A DNA stretch of 64,000 nt from Mycolicibacterium tusciae JS617 (GCF_000243415.2 NZ_KI912270.1:1922001-1986000); one strand, 5' to 3'. Positions 1 to 10,162 are shown, numbered from the stretch's first letter. Numbers and translations are program-made. Notes: generated from the sequence alone by a model not told the origin.

Positions 1-214
1 CGAATACCGCCGATGCGGCTCCGCGGGACAGCGCCTCGAGGCCCAACGCTCCCGAGCCGGCGTACAGATCCAGGACGGAGTGCCCGGACAGGTCAAGGCG
101 CGCCGTCAGCAGATTGAACAGCGATTCCCGGACGCGATCGGTGGTAGGGCGGGTTCCGGTGCGGGGCACCGTGATTCGCCGTCCACCCAGGGTGCCGGCG
201 ACGATGCGCGTCAG
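1..214 (-). CDS. rsmD: 16S rRNA (guanine966-N2)-methyltransferase RsmD, N-terminal part
   Basis: This is the first 71 codons of a gene that runs off the left edge. RsmD methylates G966 of 16S rRNA using S-adenosylmethionine. Readable motifs are [13 protein letters not shown] at the N-terminus, then [15 protein letters not shown], and the SAM-binding segment [19 protein letters not shown], all close to family consensus. The reading frame has no ATG, GTG or TTG before the conserved N-terminus. The best-placed start is a CTG at 212-214 that overlaps the pyc stop codon, so translation is probably coupled to pyc. Family identity is secure; the start codon is inferred. Confidence 0.85.
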   Translation of the reverse strand, partial: MTRIVAGTLGGRRITVPRTGTRPTTDRVRESLFNLLTARLDLSGHSVLDLYAGSGALGLEALSRGAASAVF

Positions 215-3200
215 CTGACCACCACCAGTAGATCGCCGCCTTCGACCTGTGCGGTCGCCGAGACCGCGACGCGGCCGACCTCGCCTGCCTTGGGCGCGGT
301 GATGGCGGCTTCCATCTTCATGGCCTCGATGGTGGCGATGGTCTGTCCAGCGTCGACCTTGTCACCGACGGATACCGCGACGGTGACGACACCGGCGAAG
401 GGGGCGGCGACGTGGTCGGGGTTGGACCGATCGGCCTTCTCCGCGGCGGGTACCTCGCTGGCGATGCTGGTGTCACGCACCACCACGGGCCGGAGTTGCC
501 CGTTGAAGATGCACATCACGGTGCGCATGCCGCGTTCATCGGGATCCGAGATCGCCTCCAAACCGATCAACAGCTCCACACCGCGCTCGAGCCTGACTCG
601 ATGTTCGTCGCCGTGGCGAAGTCCGTAGAAGAACTGATTGGCCGACAGGCTGGAGGTATCACCGTACAAATCCCGATGCGCCTCGAATTCCTTTGTCGGC
701 CCGGGAAACAGCAGCCGGTTCAGCGTGGCCTGCCGTGTCACGCCCGGTTGCGCCAACGCCGACTCGTCCTCGGCGGCCAGCTCCTCGGTGGGCCCGGCCG
801 GCGAGCGTCCGGCAAGCGCTTTGGTGCGCAACGGTTCCGGCCAACCGCCCGGCGGGTCGCCGAGTTCACCGCGCAGAAACCCGATGACCGAGTCGGGAAT
901 GTCGAACCGTGCCGGATCCGCGGCGAATTCGTCGGCGCTGATGCCGGCGCCCAGCAGTGCGAGCGCGAGGTCGCCGACCACCTTGCTCGACGGCGTCACC
1001 TTCACCAGCCGGCCCAGGATGCGATCGGCGGCAGCGTAGTTGGCCTCGATCTCCTCGAAGCGATCACCGAATCCCAGCGCGATGGCCTGCTGACGCAGGT
1101 TGGACAGCTGACCGCCCGGAATCTCGTGGCGATACACCCGTCCCGTCGGGGTCGTCGGGCCCGACACTGCAACATCAAAGGGCGCGTAGACCTTTCGCAG
1201 CGCCTCCCAGTACGGCTCCAGATCGCACACCGCGGACAGCGATAGACCTGTGTCGTACTCGGTGTGCGCGGCCGCCGCGACGATCGAACTCAGCGCGGGC
1301 TGGCTCGTGGTGCCGGCCAGCGGCGCGGACGCCCCGTCGACTGCGTCGGCGCCGGCCTGCCACGCCGCGACATAGGTGGCCAGCTGTCCACCGGGGGTGT
1401 CGTGGGTGTGCACGTGCACCGGTAGGTCGAAGCGGCTGCGCAACGCGCCGACCAACACCGTGGCCGCGTGCGGGCGCAGCAGTCCGGCCATGTCCTTGAT
1501 CGCCAGGACGTGCGCACCGGCGTCGACGATCTGCTCGGCCAGTTTGAGGTAGTAGTCCAGTGTGTAGAGGTTCTCACTCGGGTCGGTCAGGTTACCGGTG
1601 TAGCTCATCGCCACCTCGGCGATCGACGTGCCGGTTTCGCGGACCGCATCGATGGCAGGCCGCATCGACTCGACGTTGTTCAGCGCGTCGAAGATGCGGT
1701 AGATATCGATGCCCGTCGCGGTCGCCTCCTCGACGAAGGCCTTCGTGACCGTCTCCGGGTAGGGCGTATAGCCAACGGTGTTACGCCCACGAAGCAGCAT
1801 CTGCAGGCAGATGTTGGGCATCGCCTCACGCAGTGCGGCCAGCCGCTCCCAGGGATCCTCCTTCAAAAACCGAAGCGCCACATCGTATGTCGCGCCGCCC
1901 CAGCACTCCACAGACAACAACTGAGGGGTCATCCGCGCAACGTAGGGCGCCACCATGCCCAGGCCGGTGGTCCTCAGCCTGGTCGCCAACAGGGATTGGT
2001 GGGCGTCGCGGAACGTCGTATCGGTGATACCGACAGCCTTCGATTCGCGCAGCCAGGCCGCGAAACCTTCCGGTCCCAGTTCGGTCAGTCGCTGCTTGGA
2101 CCCCGGCGGTGGCGGCGGCGACAGATCGACGCCGGGCAGCTTGTCGTGCGGATAGACCGTCGACTGCCGCGGTCCGTGCGGCTGGTTGACCGTGACATCG
2201 GCCAGGTAATTGAGGATCTTGGTGCCGCGATCGGCCGGAGTGTGCGATGTCAGCAGATACGGGCGCTCGTCGATGAACGACGTGGTGATCCGGCCCGCAC
2301 GGAAGTCCGGATCGTTGACGACGGCCAACAGGAACGGGATGTTCGTCGACACCCCACGCACCCGGAACTCGGCCAGTGCGCGGCGCGACCGAGCCACGGC
2401 CGTCGCGTAATCGCGTCCGCGGCATGTCAGCTTGACCAGTAGGGAATCGAAGTGCGCGCCGATCTCGGCACCCAAATGTGTTGCGCCGTCGAGGCGAATG
2501 CCCGCACCGCCGGGCGACCGGTAGCTCGTGATGCGCCCGGTGTCGGGGCGAAACCCGTTGGTGGGGTCCTCGGTGGTGATCCGGCACTGCATAGCCGCAC
2601 CGCGGATCTGCAGCGTGTCCTGCGACAGACCAAGATCCTCGAGTGTCTCCCCGTCGGCGATGCGTAGCTGACTTGCCACCAGGTCGACGTCGGTGATCTC
2701 CTCGGTGACCGTGTGTTCGACCTGGATGCGCGGATTCATCTCGATGAACACGTAGTGGCCGCGCTCATCGAGTAGGAACTCCACCGTGCCCGCATACGTG
2801 TAGTCGATTTCACGCGCGAACGCGACCGCATCAGCACACATCTTGTCGCGTAGCTCGCCGGGAAGATTTGGCGCAGGCGCCAATTCGATGACCTTCTGAT
2901 GGCGGCGCTGCATACTGCAGTCACGCTCGAACAGATGCATCACGGCCCCGTGCTTGTCGGCCAGGATCTGCACCTCGATGTGGCGAGGATTGAGCACCGC
3001 CTGCTCGAGATAAACCATCGGATCGCCGAACGCCGACTCGGCTTCGCGGCTGGCCGCCTCGATCGCCTCGGGCAGCGCCGACGGATCGGTCACCCGCCGC
3101 ATACCGCGCCCACCGCCGCCGGACACCGCCTTGACGAACAGGGGGAATTCCAAACCCAACTCCCCGGACTGCGAAGCCGCAACCAACTCCTCGACCGACG

Positions 3201-3615
3201 ACGACGGCGCCGAGGACTTCAACACCGGCAGACCGGCATCGCGCGCCGCCGCAATGGCTCTGGCCTTATTTCCCGTCAACTCGAGGATTTCGGCACTCGG
3301 ACCGATGAACGTGATACCCGCGTCGGCGCACGCCGCGGCCAGCTGCGGATTCTCCGAGAGGAAACCGTAACCCGGGTAGACCGCGTCGGCGCCTGCCTGC
3401 TGCGCGACGCGGATGATCTCGTCGACCGACAGATAGGCGCGAACCGGATGACCCGTGTCACCGATCTGATACGACTCATCGGCCTTCAGCCGGTGCTGGG
3501 AGTTGCGGTCCTCATGCGCGTAGACCGCGATGGTGGTGATGCCCATCTCGTAGGCCGCCCGGAAAGCCCGGATCGCGATCTCGCCGCGATTGGCCACCAG
3601 GACCTTAGATATCAC
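211..3615 (-). CDS. pyc: pyruvate carboxylase
   Basis: The single-chain 1134-residue enzyme carboxylates pyruvate to oxaloacetate with biotin, ATP and bicarbonate (anaplerosis, cytoplasm). Domains in order are biotin carboxylase with ATP-grasp (about 1-455, starting [14 protein letters not shown]), carboxyltransferase of the HMG-lyase-like TIM-barrel type (about 530-800, with [13 protein letters not shown]), the conserved PYC/OADA region (about 820-1020), and a C-terminal biotinyl domain with EAMKMEA, where Lys1100 should be biotinylated. Length is normal for the alpha4-type enzyme. The start is a GTG. The stop overlaps the probable rsmD start, so the two genes are likely co-transcribed. Confidence 0.97.
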   Translation of the reverse strand: MISKVLVANRGEIAIRAFRAAYEMGITTIAVYAHEDRNSQHRLKADESYQIGDTGHPVRAYLSVDEIIRVAQQAGADAVYPGYGFLSENPQLAAACADAGITFIGPSAEILELTGNKARAIAAARDAGLPVLKSSAPSSSVEELVAASQSGELGLEFPLFVKAVSGGGGRGMRRVTDPSALPEAIEAASREAESAFGDPMVYLEQAVLNPRHIEVQILADKHGAVMHLFERDCSMQRRHQKVIELAPAPNLPGELRDKMCADAVAFAREIDYTYAGTVEFLLDERGHYVFIEMNPRIQVEHTVTEEITDVDLVASQLRIADGETLEDLGLSQDTLQIRGAAMQCRITTEDPTNGFRPDTGRITSYRSPGGAGIRLDGATHLGAEIGAHFDSLLVKLTCRGRDYATAVARSRRALAEFRVRGVSTNIPFLLAVVNDPDFRAGRITTSFIDERPYLLTSHTPADRGTKILNYLADVTVNQPHGPRQSTVYPHDKLPGVDLSPPPPPGSKQRLTELGPEGFAAWLRESKAVGITDTTFRDAHQSLLATRLRTTGLGMVAPYVARMTPQLLSVECWGGATYDVALRFLKEDPWERLAALREAMPNICLQMLLRGRNTVGYTPYPETVTKAFVEEATATGIDIYRIFDALNNVESMRPAIDAVRETGTSIAEVAMSYTGNLTDPSENLYTLDYYLKLAEQIVDAGAHVLAIKDMAGLLRPHAATVLVGALRSRFDLPVHVHTHDTPGGQLATYVAAWQAGADAVDGASAPLAGTTSQPALSSIVAAAAHTEYDTGLSLSAVCDLEPYWEALRKVYAPFDVAVSGPTTPTGRVYRHEIPGGQLSNLRQQAIALGFGDRFEEIEANYAAADRILGRLVKVTPSSKVVGDLALALLGAGISADEFAADPARFDIPDSVIGFLRGELGDPPGGWPEPLRTKALAGRSPAGPTEELAAEDESALAQPGVTRQATLNRLLFPGPTKEFEAHRDLYGDTSSLSANQFFYGLRHGDEHRVRLERGVELLIGLEAISDPDERGMRTVMCIFNGQLRPVVVRDTSIASEVPAAEKADRSNPDHVAAPFAGVVTVAVSVGDKVDAGQTIATIEAMKMEAAITAPKAGEVGRVAVSATAQVEGGDLLVVVS

Positions 3616-3639
3616 TGGATGTCACTCCCCCGTCGCGTT

Positions 3640-4272
3640 CTAGAGGAGCGTGGACCAGTAAGGCCAGAAGCGCGCCAGGATCAGCAGGACCAGCCCGGTG
3701 AACCACAGCGCCACCAAGGACCACCGCGACGTGTGCAGCGCGCGCACAACGCCGTTCGACGTCGCGGGACCGGCTGCGATCGACGTCGCGACCACGAGCA
3801 GCGGAATTGTCACGGCCCACACCACCATGCAGTACGGGCACAACGCGCCGATGCTGTAGAGGCTCTGCCAGGCCAGCCAATGCACGAATACGGTGCCGAG
3901 CAAGGTGCCGGTCGCCAGGCCTACCCAATACCAGCGCGGCAGATCGACTTTCGCGACCGCGAGCACACCCGTCACCAGGACGACGGTGAACGCCACGATG
4001 CCGATGAGCGAGTTGGGGAAGCCGAAGACCGACGCCTGGGGCGTGGTCATCACCGAACCGCACGACAGCACCGGGTTGAGACTGCAGGACGGCACATAGT
4101 CGGGGTTGATCAGGATCTCGATCTTCTCGACCGTCAGCGTCGCCGCCGCTGCGAGGCCGAGCACCCCGGCGATCAGCACCCAGATCGCGCTGGGCCTACC
4201 GACGACGACACCCGCCGACTGCGCCGACGCGGTGCCGCTCGGCTCGACAGTGCTGGGTGTGGTGACGGTCAT
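3640..4272 (-). CDS. vitamin K epoxide reductase (VKOR) family membrane protein
   Basis: This 210-residue multi-pass membrane protein probably reoxidises a periplasmic DsbA partner and passes electrons to quinone. It has about five hydrophobic segments. The VKOR cysteines are visible: a loop pair in PSCSLNPVLSCGS and the redox pair CPYC in the later membrane segment. The start codon overlaps the stop of the upstream DsbA-like gene by ATGA, so the pair is translationally coupled. This fits the actinobacterial VKOR/DsbA disulfide-bond system (Rv2968c/Rv2969c-like). The enzymatic call rests on family membership and context. Confidence 0.9.
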   Translation of the reverse strand: MTVTTPSTVEPSGTASAQSAGVVVGRPSAIWVLIAGVLGLAAAATLTVEKIEILINPDYVPSCSLNPVLSCGSVMTTPQASVFGFPNSLIGIVAFTVVLVTGVLAVAKVDLPRWYWVGLATGTLLGTVFVHWLAWQSLYSIGALCPYCMVVWAVTIPLLVVATSIAAGPATSNGVVRALHTSRWSLVALWFTGLVLLILARFWPYWSTLL

Positions 4273-5063
4273 GGTGCGGGAGCGGGCGCGGGTGCTGGGG
4301 GCGGAGGGGCGATCGGGGTGGGCTCGGCCGCGGGCGGCGGTACCCCGGCGTCGAAGGCGCCGATCTTGCCGACGGTCTCCTCGATCTTGGCGATCAATGC
4401 TTCAGGAGTACTCGGCGAATAATCCTCGCCGTTGATGCGGATCGTCGGCGTCGAATTCACCTTGGTGGCCGCGGCGAGCCCGGACACCATATCGGCAAAG
4501 GTCTCTTTTTTGATGCACTCGGGGACCTGCTCCGCGGCGCCGGCCTGCCGCGCGATTTCGGCCAGGCGGGCGTTATCGGGGAACGGGCCGACGCCCTCCT
4601 GAGGCTGCTGGGCATACAGCGCGGCATGGAACCGGCGGAAGGCGTCTGTCGAATCGCCGGCGACGCAGTACGCGGCGTTGCCCGCCCGCGTCGAATACCC
4701 GTCGCCCTGACGATCCAGGATCGAAACCATGTAGTAGTCGGCCGCGACTGCCCCCGAATCGATCAGCTTGGCAACCGTGGGGCCGAACTGCTGCTCGAAG
4801 TTGCGGCATGCCGGGCACAAAAAATCCTCGTACAGCGACAGCACGACCTTGGGCTCGTCGGTGCCGTCCTTCTTGATCAACTGGGCGGACTCCACCCGGA
4901 TGGGATCGGCTTCGCCGGCGGTCGGCTTTTCGTCCGCCGACATCGTGATGAAGAGGAACAACGCCACCGCGAAGATCACCACAATCGCGGTCAGGCCGAT
5001 CTGGACCGCCAGGTTGCGCTTGCGGTCGGAGGCCTTCAGGTCGTATTTCGGTTTCGAAGCCAC
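4269..5063 (-). CDS. DsbA-like thioredoxin-fold disulfide oxidoreductase, membrane anchored
   Basis: The 264-residue protein has an N-terminal membrane anchor (about residues 20-42) followed by a DsbA-type thioredoxin fold facing the cell wall space. The active site CPAC lies in YEDFLCPACRNFEQQFG and the cis-proline loop is NSTPTIRING. A second cysteine pair (AAYCVAG and VPECIKK) resembles the structural disulfide of mycobacterial DsbA. The C-terminal tail is Pro/Ala-rich and unlikely to be folded. The start is a GTG. It overlaps the downstream VKOR gene, its likely oxidising partner. Confidence 0.92.
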   Translation of the reverse strand: MASKPKYDLKASDRKRNLAVQIGLTAIVVIFAVALFLFITMSADEKPTAGEADPIRVESAQLIKKDGTDEPKVVLSLYEDFLCPACRNFEQQFGPTVAKLIDSGAVAADYYMVSILDRQGDGYSTRAGNAAYCVAGDSTDAFRRFHAALYAQQPQEGVGPFPDNARLAEIARQAGAAEQVPECIKKETFADMVSGLAAATKVNSTPTIRINGEDYSPSTPEALIAKIEETVGKIGAFDAGVPPPAAEPTPIAPPPPAPAPAPAP

Positions 5064-5097
5064 GCGCTAAGAGTACCGGCGGCCCTTCGGAAACCTC

Positions 5098-6201
5098 TCA
5101 CGTGCGGGCCAGGTGGGCCCGCAGGGCCGAGATCGATTCCGCGGTGGCCGCCGCGCTGCCACCCCCAACGGGGAAGAAGTTGAGGAAGCCGTGGATCAGC
5201 GAACCGAACTCGCGGTAGTCGACGGTCACGCCCGCCGCGCGCAGAGCGTCCGCGTACTGCCTGCCTTCATCGCGGAGCGGGTCGAACCCGGCCGTGAGCA
5301 CCAGCGCGGGCGGTAGGCCGGACAGGTCGTCGGCCAGCAGTGGCGATACCCGCGGGTCGGTCGCGTCGACATCCGCGCCGTCGAGATATTTCTCGAAGCC
5401 GAACCGCAGGTCGCCGCCGGTGAGAAAGAACCCGTCGCCGAACAACGTTCGCGACCGCGTCTGGGCGCTCCATTCGGTGACCGGGTAGAACAGCAATTGC
5501 ATCGCAGGCAACCGAACGCCCTCGTCACGGGCCCGCAGCGAGACCAGTGTGGCGAGGTTGGCACCGGCGCTGTCGCCTCCTACCGCCACTCGCCCGGGGT
5601 CGGCCCCCAACTCCGCAGCGTGGTCAAGCGCCCAGGTGAACGCGGTGAACGCGTCGTCGACACTCGCGGGCGCTTTGTGCTCGGGCGCCAGCCGATAGTC
5701 GACCGCCACCACATGCAGGCCGCCCTCCCGGCAGATCTGCCTGCACGCGTCGTCGTGCGTGTCGAGATCGCCGAGCACCATGGCGCCGCCGTGGTAGAAG
5801 ACCAGCAGCGGCGCGCCGTCGCCATCGATCGGCCGGTAATGGCGCGCAGGGATGGCCCCGTCCGGGCCAGGTATGACGAGGTTTCGCACCGATGCGACGG
5901 GGATGTCCTGTTTGAAGCCGTCCGTCAACCGCCGCAGCAGCGTACGGGCCGTCGAGACGTCGGGATCCAGGATCAGGCTTCCCAGGCCCATCTTGTTCTG
6001 GCCGAACAGCATGAACTGCAGCGTGGTGTCCAGGGTGTTGCCGTCGATGACAACCGAACGGCCACCAAGCATCAGCCGTTTGATCGGGTACGGGATGCGG
6101 GGAAGCGCCCGCAACGTCGTGCCGCCGATCTTCACCAACCGGGCCTTGCGACCTGTGGGCTGCCCGGCGGCTGACGCCGCAACTGGCAGACTCGAAGTCA
6201 T
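5098..6201 (-). CDS. lipN: alpha/beta hydrolase, hormone-sensitive-lipase family esterase (LipN-like)
   Basis: This 367-residue carboxylesterase resembles mycobacterial LipN. It carries the HSL-family oxyanion motif HGGAMVLGD, where the usual HGGG has Ala in place of the last Gly. It also has the nucleophile elbow GGDSAGANLA, a DPLRDEG segment with the catalytic Asp, and GSLIHGFLN with the catalytic His. It should hydrolyse short-chain acyl esters. An upstream in-frame ATG at 6303 would lie inside the divergent reductase gene, so I chose the ATG at 6199-6201, which aligns with LipN starts. That ATG shares the sequence CATG with the start codon of the divergent gene. Confidence 0.88.
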   Translation of the reverse strand: MTSSLPVAASAAGQPTGRKARLVKIGGTTLRALPRIPYPIKRLMLGGRSVVIDGNTLDTTLQFMLFGQNKMGLGSLILDPDVSTARTLLRRLTDGFKQDIPVASVRNLVIPGPDGAIPARHYRPIDGDGAPLLVFYHGGAMVLGDLDTHDDACRQICREGGLHVVAVDYRLAPEHKAPASVDDAFTAFTWALDHAAELGADPGRVAVGGDSAGANLATLVSLRARDEGVRLPAMQLLFYPVTEWSAQTRSRTLFGDGFFLTGGDLRFGFEKYLDGADVDATDPRVSPLLADDLSGLPPALVLTAGFDPLRDEGRQYADALRAAGVTVDYREFGSLIHGFLNFFPVGGGSAAATAESISALRAHLART

Positions 6202-7042
6202 GGCTTCTCCTTCGATCACGCTGAATGACGGTAACCCGATCCCTGCGGTCGGACTCGGTGTTTTCCAGACACCTCCCGATGAGACCGAACGCGCGGTGAG
6301 CACGGCCTTCGAGGCAGGCTACCGCCACGTGGACACGGCGGCGGCGTACCGGAATGAGCGCGGGGTCGGCGAGGCGCTCGCGAAATCGGGTCTGCCACGC
6401 GAGGAGGTGTACATCACCACCAAGCTGTGGAACTCCGATCAGGGCTACGACTCCACGCTCAAGGCCTTCGACCGCAGCATGGCAAGGCTGGGCTTCACTG
6501 GACCGGACGCCTACCTGGATCTCTATCTGATCCACTGGCCGTTGCCTGCCAAGAACACGTTCGTGGACACGTTCAAGGCGTTCTCCCGGCTGCGTGACGA
6601 GGGCCGCATCCGGTCGATCGGCGTCAGCAACTTCGAGCCGGAGCACCTTCGAATCCTGGTGGACGCCACCGGAATCGTGCCTGCCGTCAACCAGGTCGAA
6701 CTACATCCGCTGTTTCCGCAGGAAGAGTTGCGTCAGGTGCACGCCCAACTGGGTGTGGCCACCGAGGCGTGGGCTCCGCTGGGGCAGGGTGCCCTGCTGG
6801 ACAACCCGAAGGTGAGCGAGGTCGCCGAACGGCATGGAAAGACGCCGGCGCAGGTCTTGATTAGGTGGCATATGCAACTCGGCAATATAGTCATCCCGAA
6901 ATCGGTGACCCCCGAGCGAATTGTGAGTAATTTCGACGTGTTCGATCTTGAACTGAGCGAGCAGGACATGGCGTCCATTTCCTCGCTGGGCGACGGAACA
7001 CGGTTGGGTCCCGATCCACGGACCTTCGATTTCACAGGTTAG
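6200..7042 (+). CDS. aldo/keto reductase (first of tandem pair)
   Basis: This 280-residue NADPH-dependent aldo/keto reductase is a (beta/alpha)8 barrel related to mycobacterial Rv2971 and 2,5-diketo-gluconate reductases. The catalytic tetrad is visible as Asp and Tyr in [10 protein letters not shown], Lys in TTKLW, and His in LIHWP. The cofactor end reads [15 protein letters not shown]. The ATG at 6200 gives the conserved N-terminus [16 protein letters not shown]. It overlaps the divergent lipN-like start codon. The next reductase follows after 5 nt and is clearly a paralogue. The natural substrate, possibly methylglyoxal or other carbonyls, is not shown by sequence. Confidence 0.93.
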   Translation: MASPSITLNDGNPIPAVGLGVFQTPPDETERAVSTAFEAGYRHVDTAAAYRNERGVGEALAKSGLPREEVYITTKLWNSDQGYDSTLKAFDRSMARLGFTGPDAYLDLYLIHWPLPAKNTFVDTFKAFSRLRDEGRIRSIGVSNFEPEHLRILVDATGIVPAVNQVELHPLFPQEELRQVHAQLGVATEAWAPLGQGALLDNPKVSEVAERHGKTPAQVLIRWHMQLGNIVIPKSVTPERIVSNFDVFDLELSEQDMASISSLGDGTRLGPDPRTFDFTG

Positions 7043-7047
7043 GTGAC

Positions 7048-7890
7048 ATGACCCAATCGCCCGGTGCGATCCCTGCCGTCACGCTCAACGACGGGAACAC
7101 CCTTCCGGTGATCGGTCTCGGCGTCGGGGAATTGTCGGAGTCCGAGACCGAACAGTCGGTGAGTGCCGCGCTGGAGGCGGGCTATCGGTTGATCGACACC
7201 GCATCCGCTTACGGGAACGAAGCCGCGGTCGGTCGTGCGATCGCCTCGTCGGGGATTCCGCGCGAGGAGGTGTTCGTCACCACCAAGCTGGCCACCAGCG
7301 ATCAGGGCTTCCAGGCATCGCAGGATGCCTTGAAGGCGAGCCTGGAACGGCTCGGCCTCGACTATGTCGATCTGTACCTCATCCACTGGCCTGCCGGAAA
7401 CCCTGGTAAGTACGTCGACAGCTGGGGCGGCCTGATGAAGCGCAAGGAATTGGGCGACACCAAGTCGATCGGTGTGGCGAATTTTCACGCCGAGGACCTC
7501 TCCAATGTCATCGACCTGTCGTACTTCACACCGGCGGTCAATCAAATCGAATTGCACCCGCTGCTGAACCAGGCCGAGTTGCGGGCGACCAATGCCGACT
7601 ACGGCATCGTCACCGAGGCCTACGGCCCGCTCGGAGTCGGAGCCCTGTTGGACAACGCGACCATCGGCTCGGTGGCACAGGCACAGGGCAAGACGCCGGC
7701 CCAGGTGCTCATCAGATGGAGCATCCAGCTCGGCAACATCGTCATTCCGCGCTCGTCGTCACCGGATCGGATCAAGTCGAATATCGACGTGTTCGACTTC
7801 GAACTGAGCGACGACGATATGGCCGCCCTCAACGGGCTGAATGACGGCACCCGCTTCCGTCCGGACCCCGAAACGTACACGGGCTCTTAA
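7048..7890 (+). CDS. aldo/keto reductase (second of tandem pair)
   Basis: This is a second 280-residue aldo/keto reductase, 5 nt downstream of the first and the same length. It carries the same tetrad: Asp and Tyr in [11 protein letters not shown], Lys in TTKLA, His in LIHWP. It is the closer of the two to M. tuberculosis Rv2971 ([37 protein letters not shown]). The tight spacing implies one operon and an origin by tandem duplication. Its stop lies 14 nt from the end of the convergent disrupted crotonase gene. Substrate unknown. Confidence 0.93.
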   Translation: MTQSPGAIPAVTLNDGNTLPVIGLGVGELSESETEQSVSAALEAGYRLIDTASAYGNEAAVGRAIASSGIPREEVFVTTKLATSDQGFQASQDALKASLERLGLDYVDLYLIHWPAGNPGKYVDSWGGLMKRKELGDTKSIGVANFHAEDLSNVIDLSYFTPAVNQIELHPLLNQAELRATNADYGIVTEAYGPLGVGALLDNATIGSVAQAQGKTPAQVLIRWSIQLGNIVIPRSSSPDRIKSNIDVFDFELSDDDMAALNGLNDGTRFRPDPETYTGS

Positions 7891-7904
7891 CCTCTTAACC
7901 TCCG

Positions 7905-8040
7905 TCAGAACTTCGGCGAGCGCTTGTCCAGGAAGGCCTGCGTGCCTTCGTGATAGTCGCGCCCGAAATACACCGTGCGACGCAGACCATGCAGGTACTC
8001 GAACGTGGCCGGATCGATCGGTACCGCCTCGGACAGCACC
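7905..8040 (-). pseudogene. scpB: methylmalonyl-CoA decarboxylase-like crotonase, 3' fragment (IS-interrupted)
   Basis: This is the last 45 or so codons of the crotonase gene whose 5' part lies at 9515-10157. It reads SEAVPIDPATFEYLHGLRRT and then YFGRDYHEGTQAFLDKRSPKF, which matches the C-terminus of E. coli ScpB (YgfG). The fragment ends exactly at the 8-bp target duplication next to the IS256-family element. Joining it to the 5' part after removing the element and one repeat copy gives an uninterrupted 256-residue protein. As it stands it has no start and is not expected to be translated. Confidence 0.92.
8033..8040. repeat. target-site duplication of IS256-family element, left copy
   Basis: The 8-bp ACAGCACC immediately left of the element is repeated at 9515-9522 on its right. 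Eight bp is a normal duplication size for the IS256 family. Confidence 0.92.
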
Positions 8041-9514
8041 GAGCATGTCCCGAGTCGCGTGGAATTTGGGTGACGATCCACGATGAACTCTAGGCGGCGG
8101 CACCGACAGATTTGGTGTCGGCGCCGGTGTCGGGGTGAGCGTGTCGGCGCAGGGCGTCGACGAGCTGGGGCATCTGCTTGTGGCCCTTGATGCGACGGAA
8201 GGATCGTTCGGCGTTGAGCATGCCGGCCGCGGTCCAGCGCAGCACCATCTGCCCGTCGCGCCAGCGGGTGACGTTGCGATTGGTGGTCCGGGCGATGGAG
8301 ATCATCGACTCGACCGGATTGGACGTGGTCAACGTCTTGGCGAGGCGGCCGTCGATGCCGAGGCGGGCGACAGTGAACATTTCCTCCAGCCCCTCGCGCA
8401 GGCTGGCGGCCGCACTGGGATAGTTCTTACCAAGTTGCCCGGCAAGGCTTTTCGCGTTGCGCAACCCGGTGTCTGGGTCAGGGTGGGCGAAGGCCTTGAC
8501 CAACTTGGCGTCCACCCAGGCCTTGTCCTTGTCGGGCAGATGATCAGCGACATTTCTCCGCTTGTGCAAGGTACATCTTTGGATGAGGGCCTTGGCGCCG
8601 AACACCTCACGCACCGCCGCGGACAGCGCCTTGGCGCCGTCGCAGACGACCAGCAGCCCATCGTCGATGGCCAGGCCGCGCTCGACCAGGTCGGCCAGCA
8701 GCGAGCGGACCACGGTCTTGTTCTCCGTGGAGCCGTCCCACAGCCCGACCGGGACCTTCGTTCCGTCGGCGGTGATCGCCAGCGCGACCACCACGCACCG
8801 CTGGGCCATGTGCTCCCCATCCAACATGAGCACCTTGATGTCCAGCTCGCTCAAGTCGCGGCTCATCAGCTCGCCCAGCGCGGTCTCGGTCTGGCGCACG
8901 AATCGGCGCGAAATCGCCGAGCGGCTAGTCGATTTCGCCTCCTCGCCGACCTGGGCGCCCACCGGCTCCGCAGTGCGGGCGTGCCGGCGGGTGGCCACCC
9001 CGGCCAGCATCCGCTCCATCACCACCTGGGTCAGCAGGTCATCGGCGGCGAAGTGCGCATAGGTGCTCAGCGCCACCTCGCTCCCATCCAGAGTGCGTGC
9101 CCGCGGCCGGGCCACCGGCACCCGCCGACCACCAAGGGTCACCGACCCCTTCCCACTGCCGTGGCGCACCGAAATCCGGTCAGCGTCGTGCTTGCCCTTC
9201 GGCCCGCACGCCGCGGCGATCTCGGCCTCAAACATCGTCTGCATCACCGCCATCCCGGCGGCCACGCTCATCGCCAACAACCCCTCCCGGGCCGCCCCGG
9301 CGATGCTGGTCATCGCCAGCCGGATCTCCTCCGGCAGCTCAGGCAACCCGGCGGCGTCGGTCGTGTCAGCGAGGCGAACAGTAGGTACGGTCTTCATGGC
9401 GGTCCCTTACTCCTTCTTCGAGGTGTACTTGGTCGTTCACCCGAAGACCTACCATCTGGCGGGCATCAGGTGAGGGACCGCCACCTCAAATTCCACGAAG
9501 ACCGGGACAACCTC
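8041..9514 (-). mobile_element. IS256-family insertion sequence, complete, 1474 bp
   Basis: The ends were found by comparing the flanks. Imperfect 28-bp terminal inverted repeats match at about 21 positions; the inner arm CGTGGAATTTG is identical and each end starts GAG. The 8-bp duplication ACAGCACC flanks both ends. The element contains one intact transposase gene on the minus strand. It interrupts a methylmalonyl-CoA decarboxylase-like gene, and excision on paper restores that frame exactly. The untouched duplications and open transposase frame indicate a recent insertion that may still be mobile. Confidence 0.93.
8090..9397 (-). CDS. IS256-family transposase
   Basis: The 435-residue DDE transposase of the mutator/IS256 type appears intact. 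Catalytic-region residues include Asp in VLMLDGEHMAQRC, Asp in VVCDGAKAL, and Glu in TSNPVESMIS. The IS256-type signature CTLHKRRNVADHLP lies between the second Asp and the Glu. The N-terminus has the usual mutator-family helical region with FEAEIAAACG followed by the Gly-rich RHGSGKGSV. The frame is open from ATG to stop, with about 50 bp to the left end and 117 bp to the right end of the element. It should catalyse copy-paste transposition through a circular intermediate, as known for the family. Confidence 0.95.
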   Translation of the reverse strand: MKTVPTVRLADTTDAAGLPELPEEIRLAMTSIAGAAREGLLAMSVAAGMAVMQTMFEAEIAAACGPKGKHDADRISVRHGSGKGSVTLGGRRVPVARPRARTLDGSEVALSTYAHFAADDLLTQVVMERMLAGVATRRHARTAEPVGAQVGEEAKSTSRSAISRRFVRQTETALGELMSRDLSELDIKVLMLDGEHMAQRCVVVALAITADGTKVPVGLWDGSTENKTVVRSLLADLVERGLAIDDGLLVVCDGAKALSAAVREVFGAKALIQRCTLHKRRNVADHLPDKDKAWVDAKLVKAFAHPDPDTGLRNAKSLAGQLGKNYPSAAASLREGLEEMFTVARLGIDGRLAKTLTTSNPVESMISIARTTNRNVTRWRDGQMVLRWTAAGMLNAERSFRRIKGHKQMPQLVDALRRHAHPDTGADTKSVGAAA

Positions 9515-9522
9515 ACAGCACC
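9515..9522. repeat. target-site duplication of IS256-family element, right copy
   Basis: ACAGCACC is identical to the copy at 8033-8040. One of the two copies is original gene sequence. Confidence 0.92.
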
Positions 9523-10157
9523 CGGATCGACTCCTTTGCTGCGGCGATCGCCGCCGATGAGCGAGTCGTGATGGTGCGCGCCATCCGGTAGACGGTGTCC
9601 TCGAGCTCGTCCGCCGGCACTGTCTCGTTGACGATTCCGACGCGCTCAGCTCGGTCGGCAGTGATCGGTTCCGCCGAGAAGAACATCTCTTTGACCACAT
9701 TGAGCGGAAGCCTGCTCATGAAATTCAGAAATCCACCGACGTTATAGGGCAGCCCCAGCTTGGCCGGGGTGATCGCGAATGCCGCGGTGTCATCGGCGTA
9801 GACCAGGTCACATGCCATGATCAGATCGCATGCACCGCCCCACACCGAGCCGTGCACCATCGCGACGACCGGCGCAGGAAACGACTTCACGGCTCGTATC
9901 AACTGCTCGAGTGGATCGTCGTAGGGCAGGGGATCCACGTCGGCGACGGGTAGCTCGGCGACATCGTGCCCGGCCGACCAGACCTTGCCCGATGTCGCAC
10001 TTCGTAACACGACGACCCGGGCATCTTGGGTCCTGAATTCGTCCAGGGCGCTGATGGTTTCGGCGATCAGTTCGGCACTCAACGCGTTGCGCTTGTCATC
10101 GCGGTCGAATGCGATGGTGCCGATGGCCTCGGCGAGCGACGTCTTGATGAGGGCCAC
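9515..10157 (-). pseudogene. scpB: methylmalonyl-CoA decarboxylase-like crotonase, 5' fragment (IS-interrupted)
   Basis: This is the first 214 codons of a crotonase-fold enzyme. Segments SAGHDVAELP, DPLPYDDPLEQL, EGSVWGG-like HGSVWGGACDLIMACDL and ITPAKLGLPYNV match E. coli ScpB, which decarboxylates methylmalonyl-CoA to propionyl-CoA. The start is a GTG, 5 nt after the stop of the CoA-transferase gene, so the two form an operon. After AKESIRVL the IS256-family element begins and a stop follows at once. The truncated product lacks the 42 C-terminal residues that in crotonases help close the active site, so loss of function is likely. Confidence 0.9.
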
Positions 10158-10162
10158 GGGAC

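Noticed and set aside
412..2442. Large plus-strand frames opposite pyc
   Set aside because: Typical antisense open frames of high-GC DNA. They lack family motifs, and the opposite strand encodes full pyruvate carboxylase domains.
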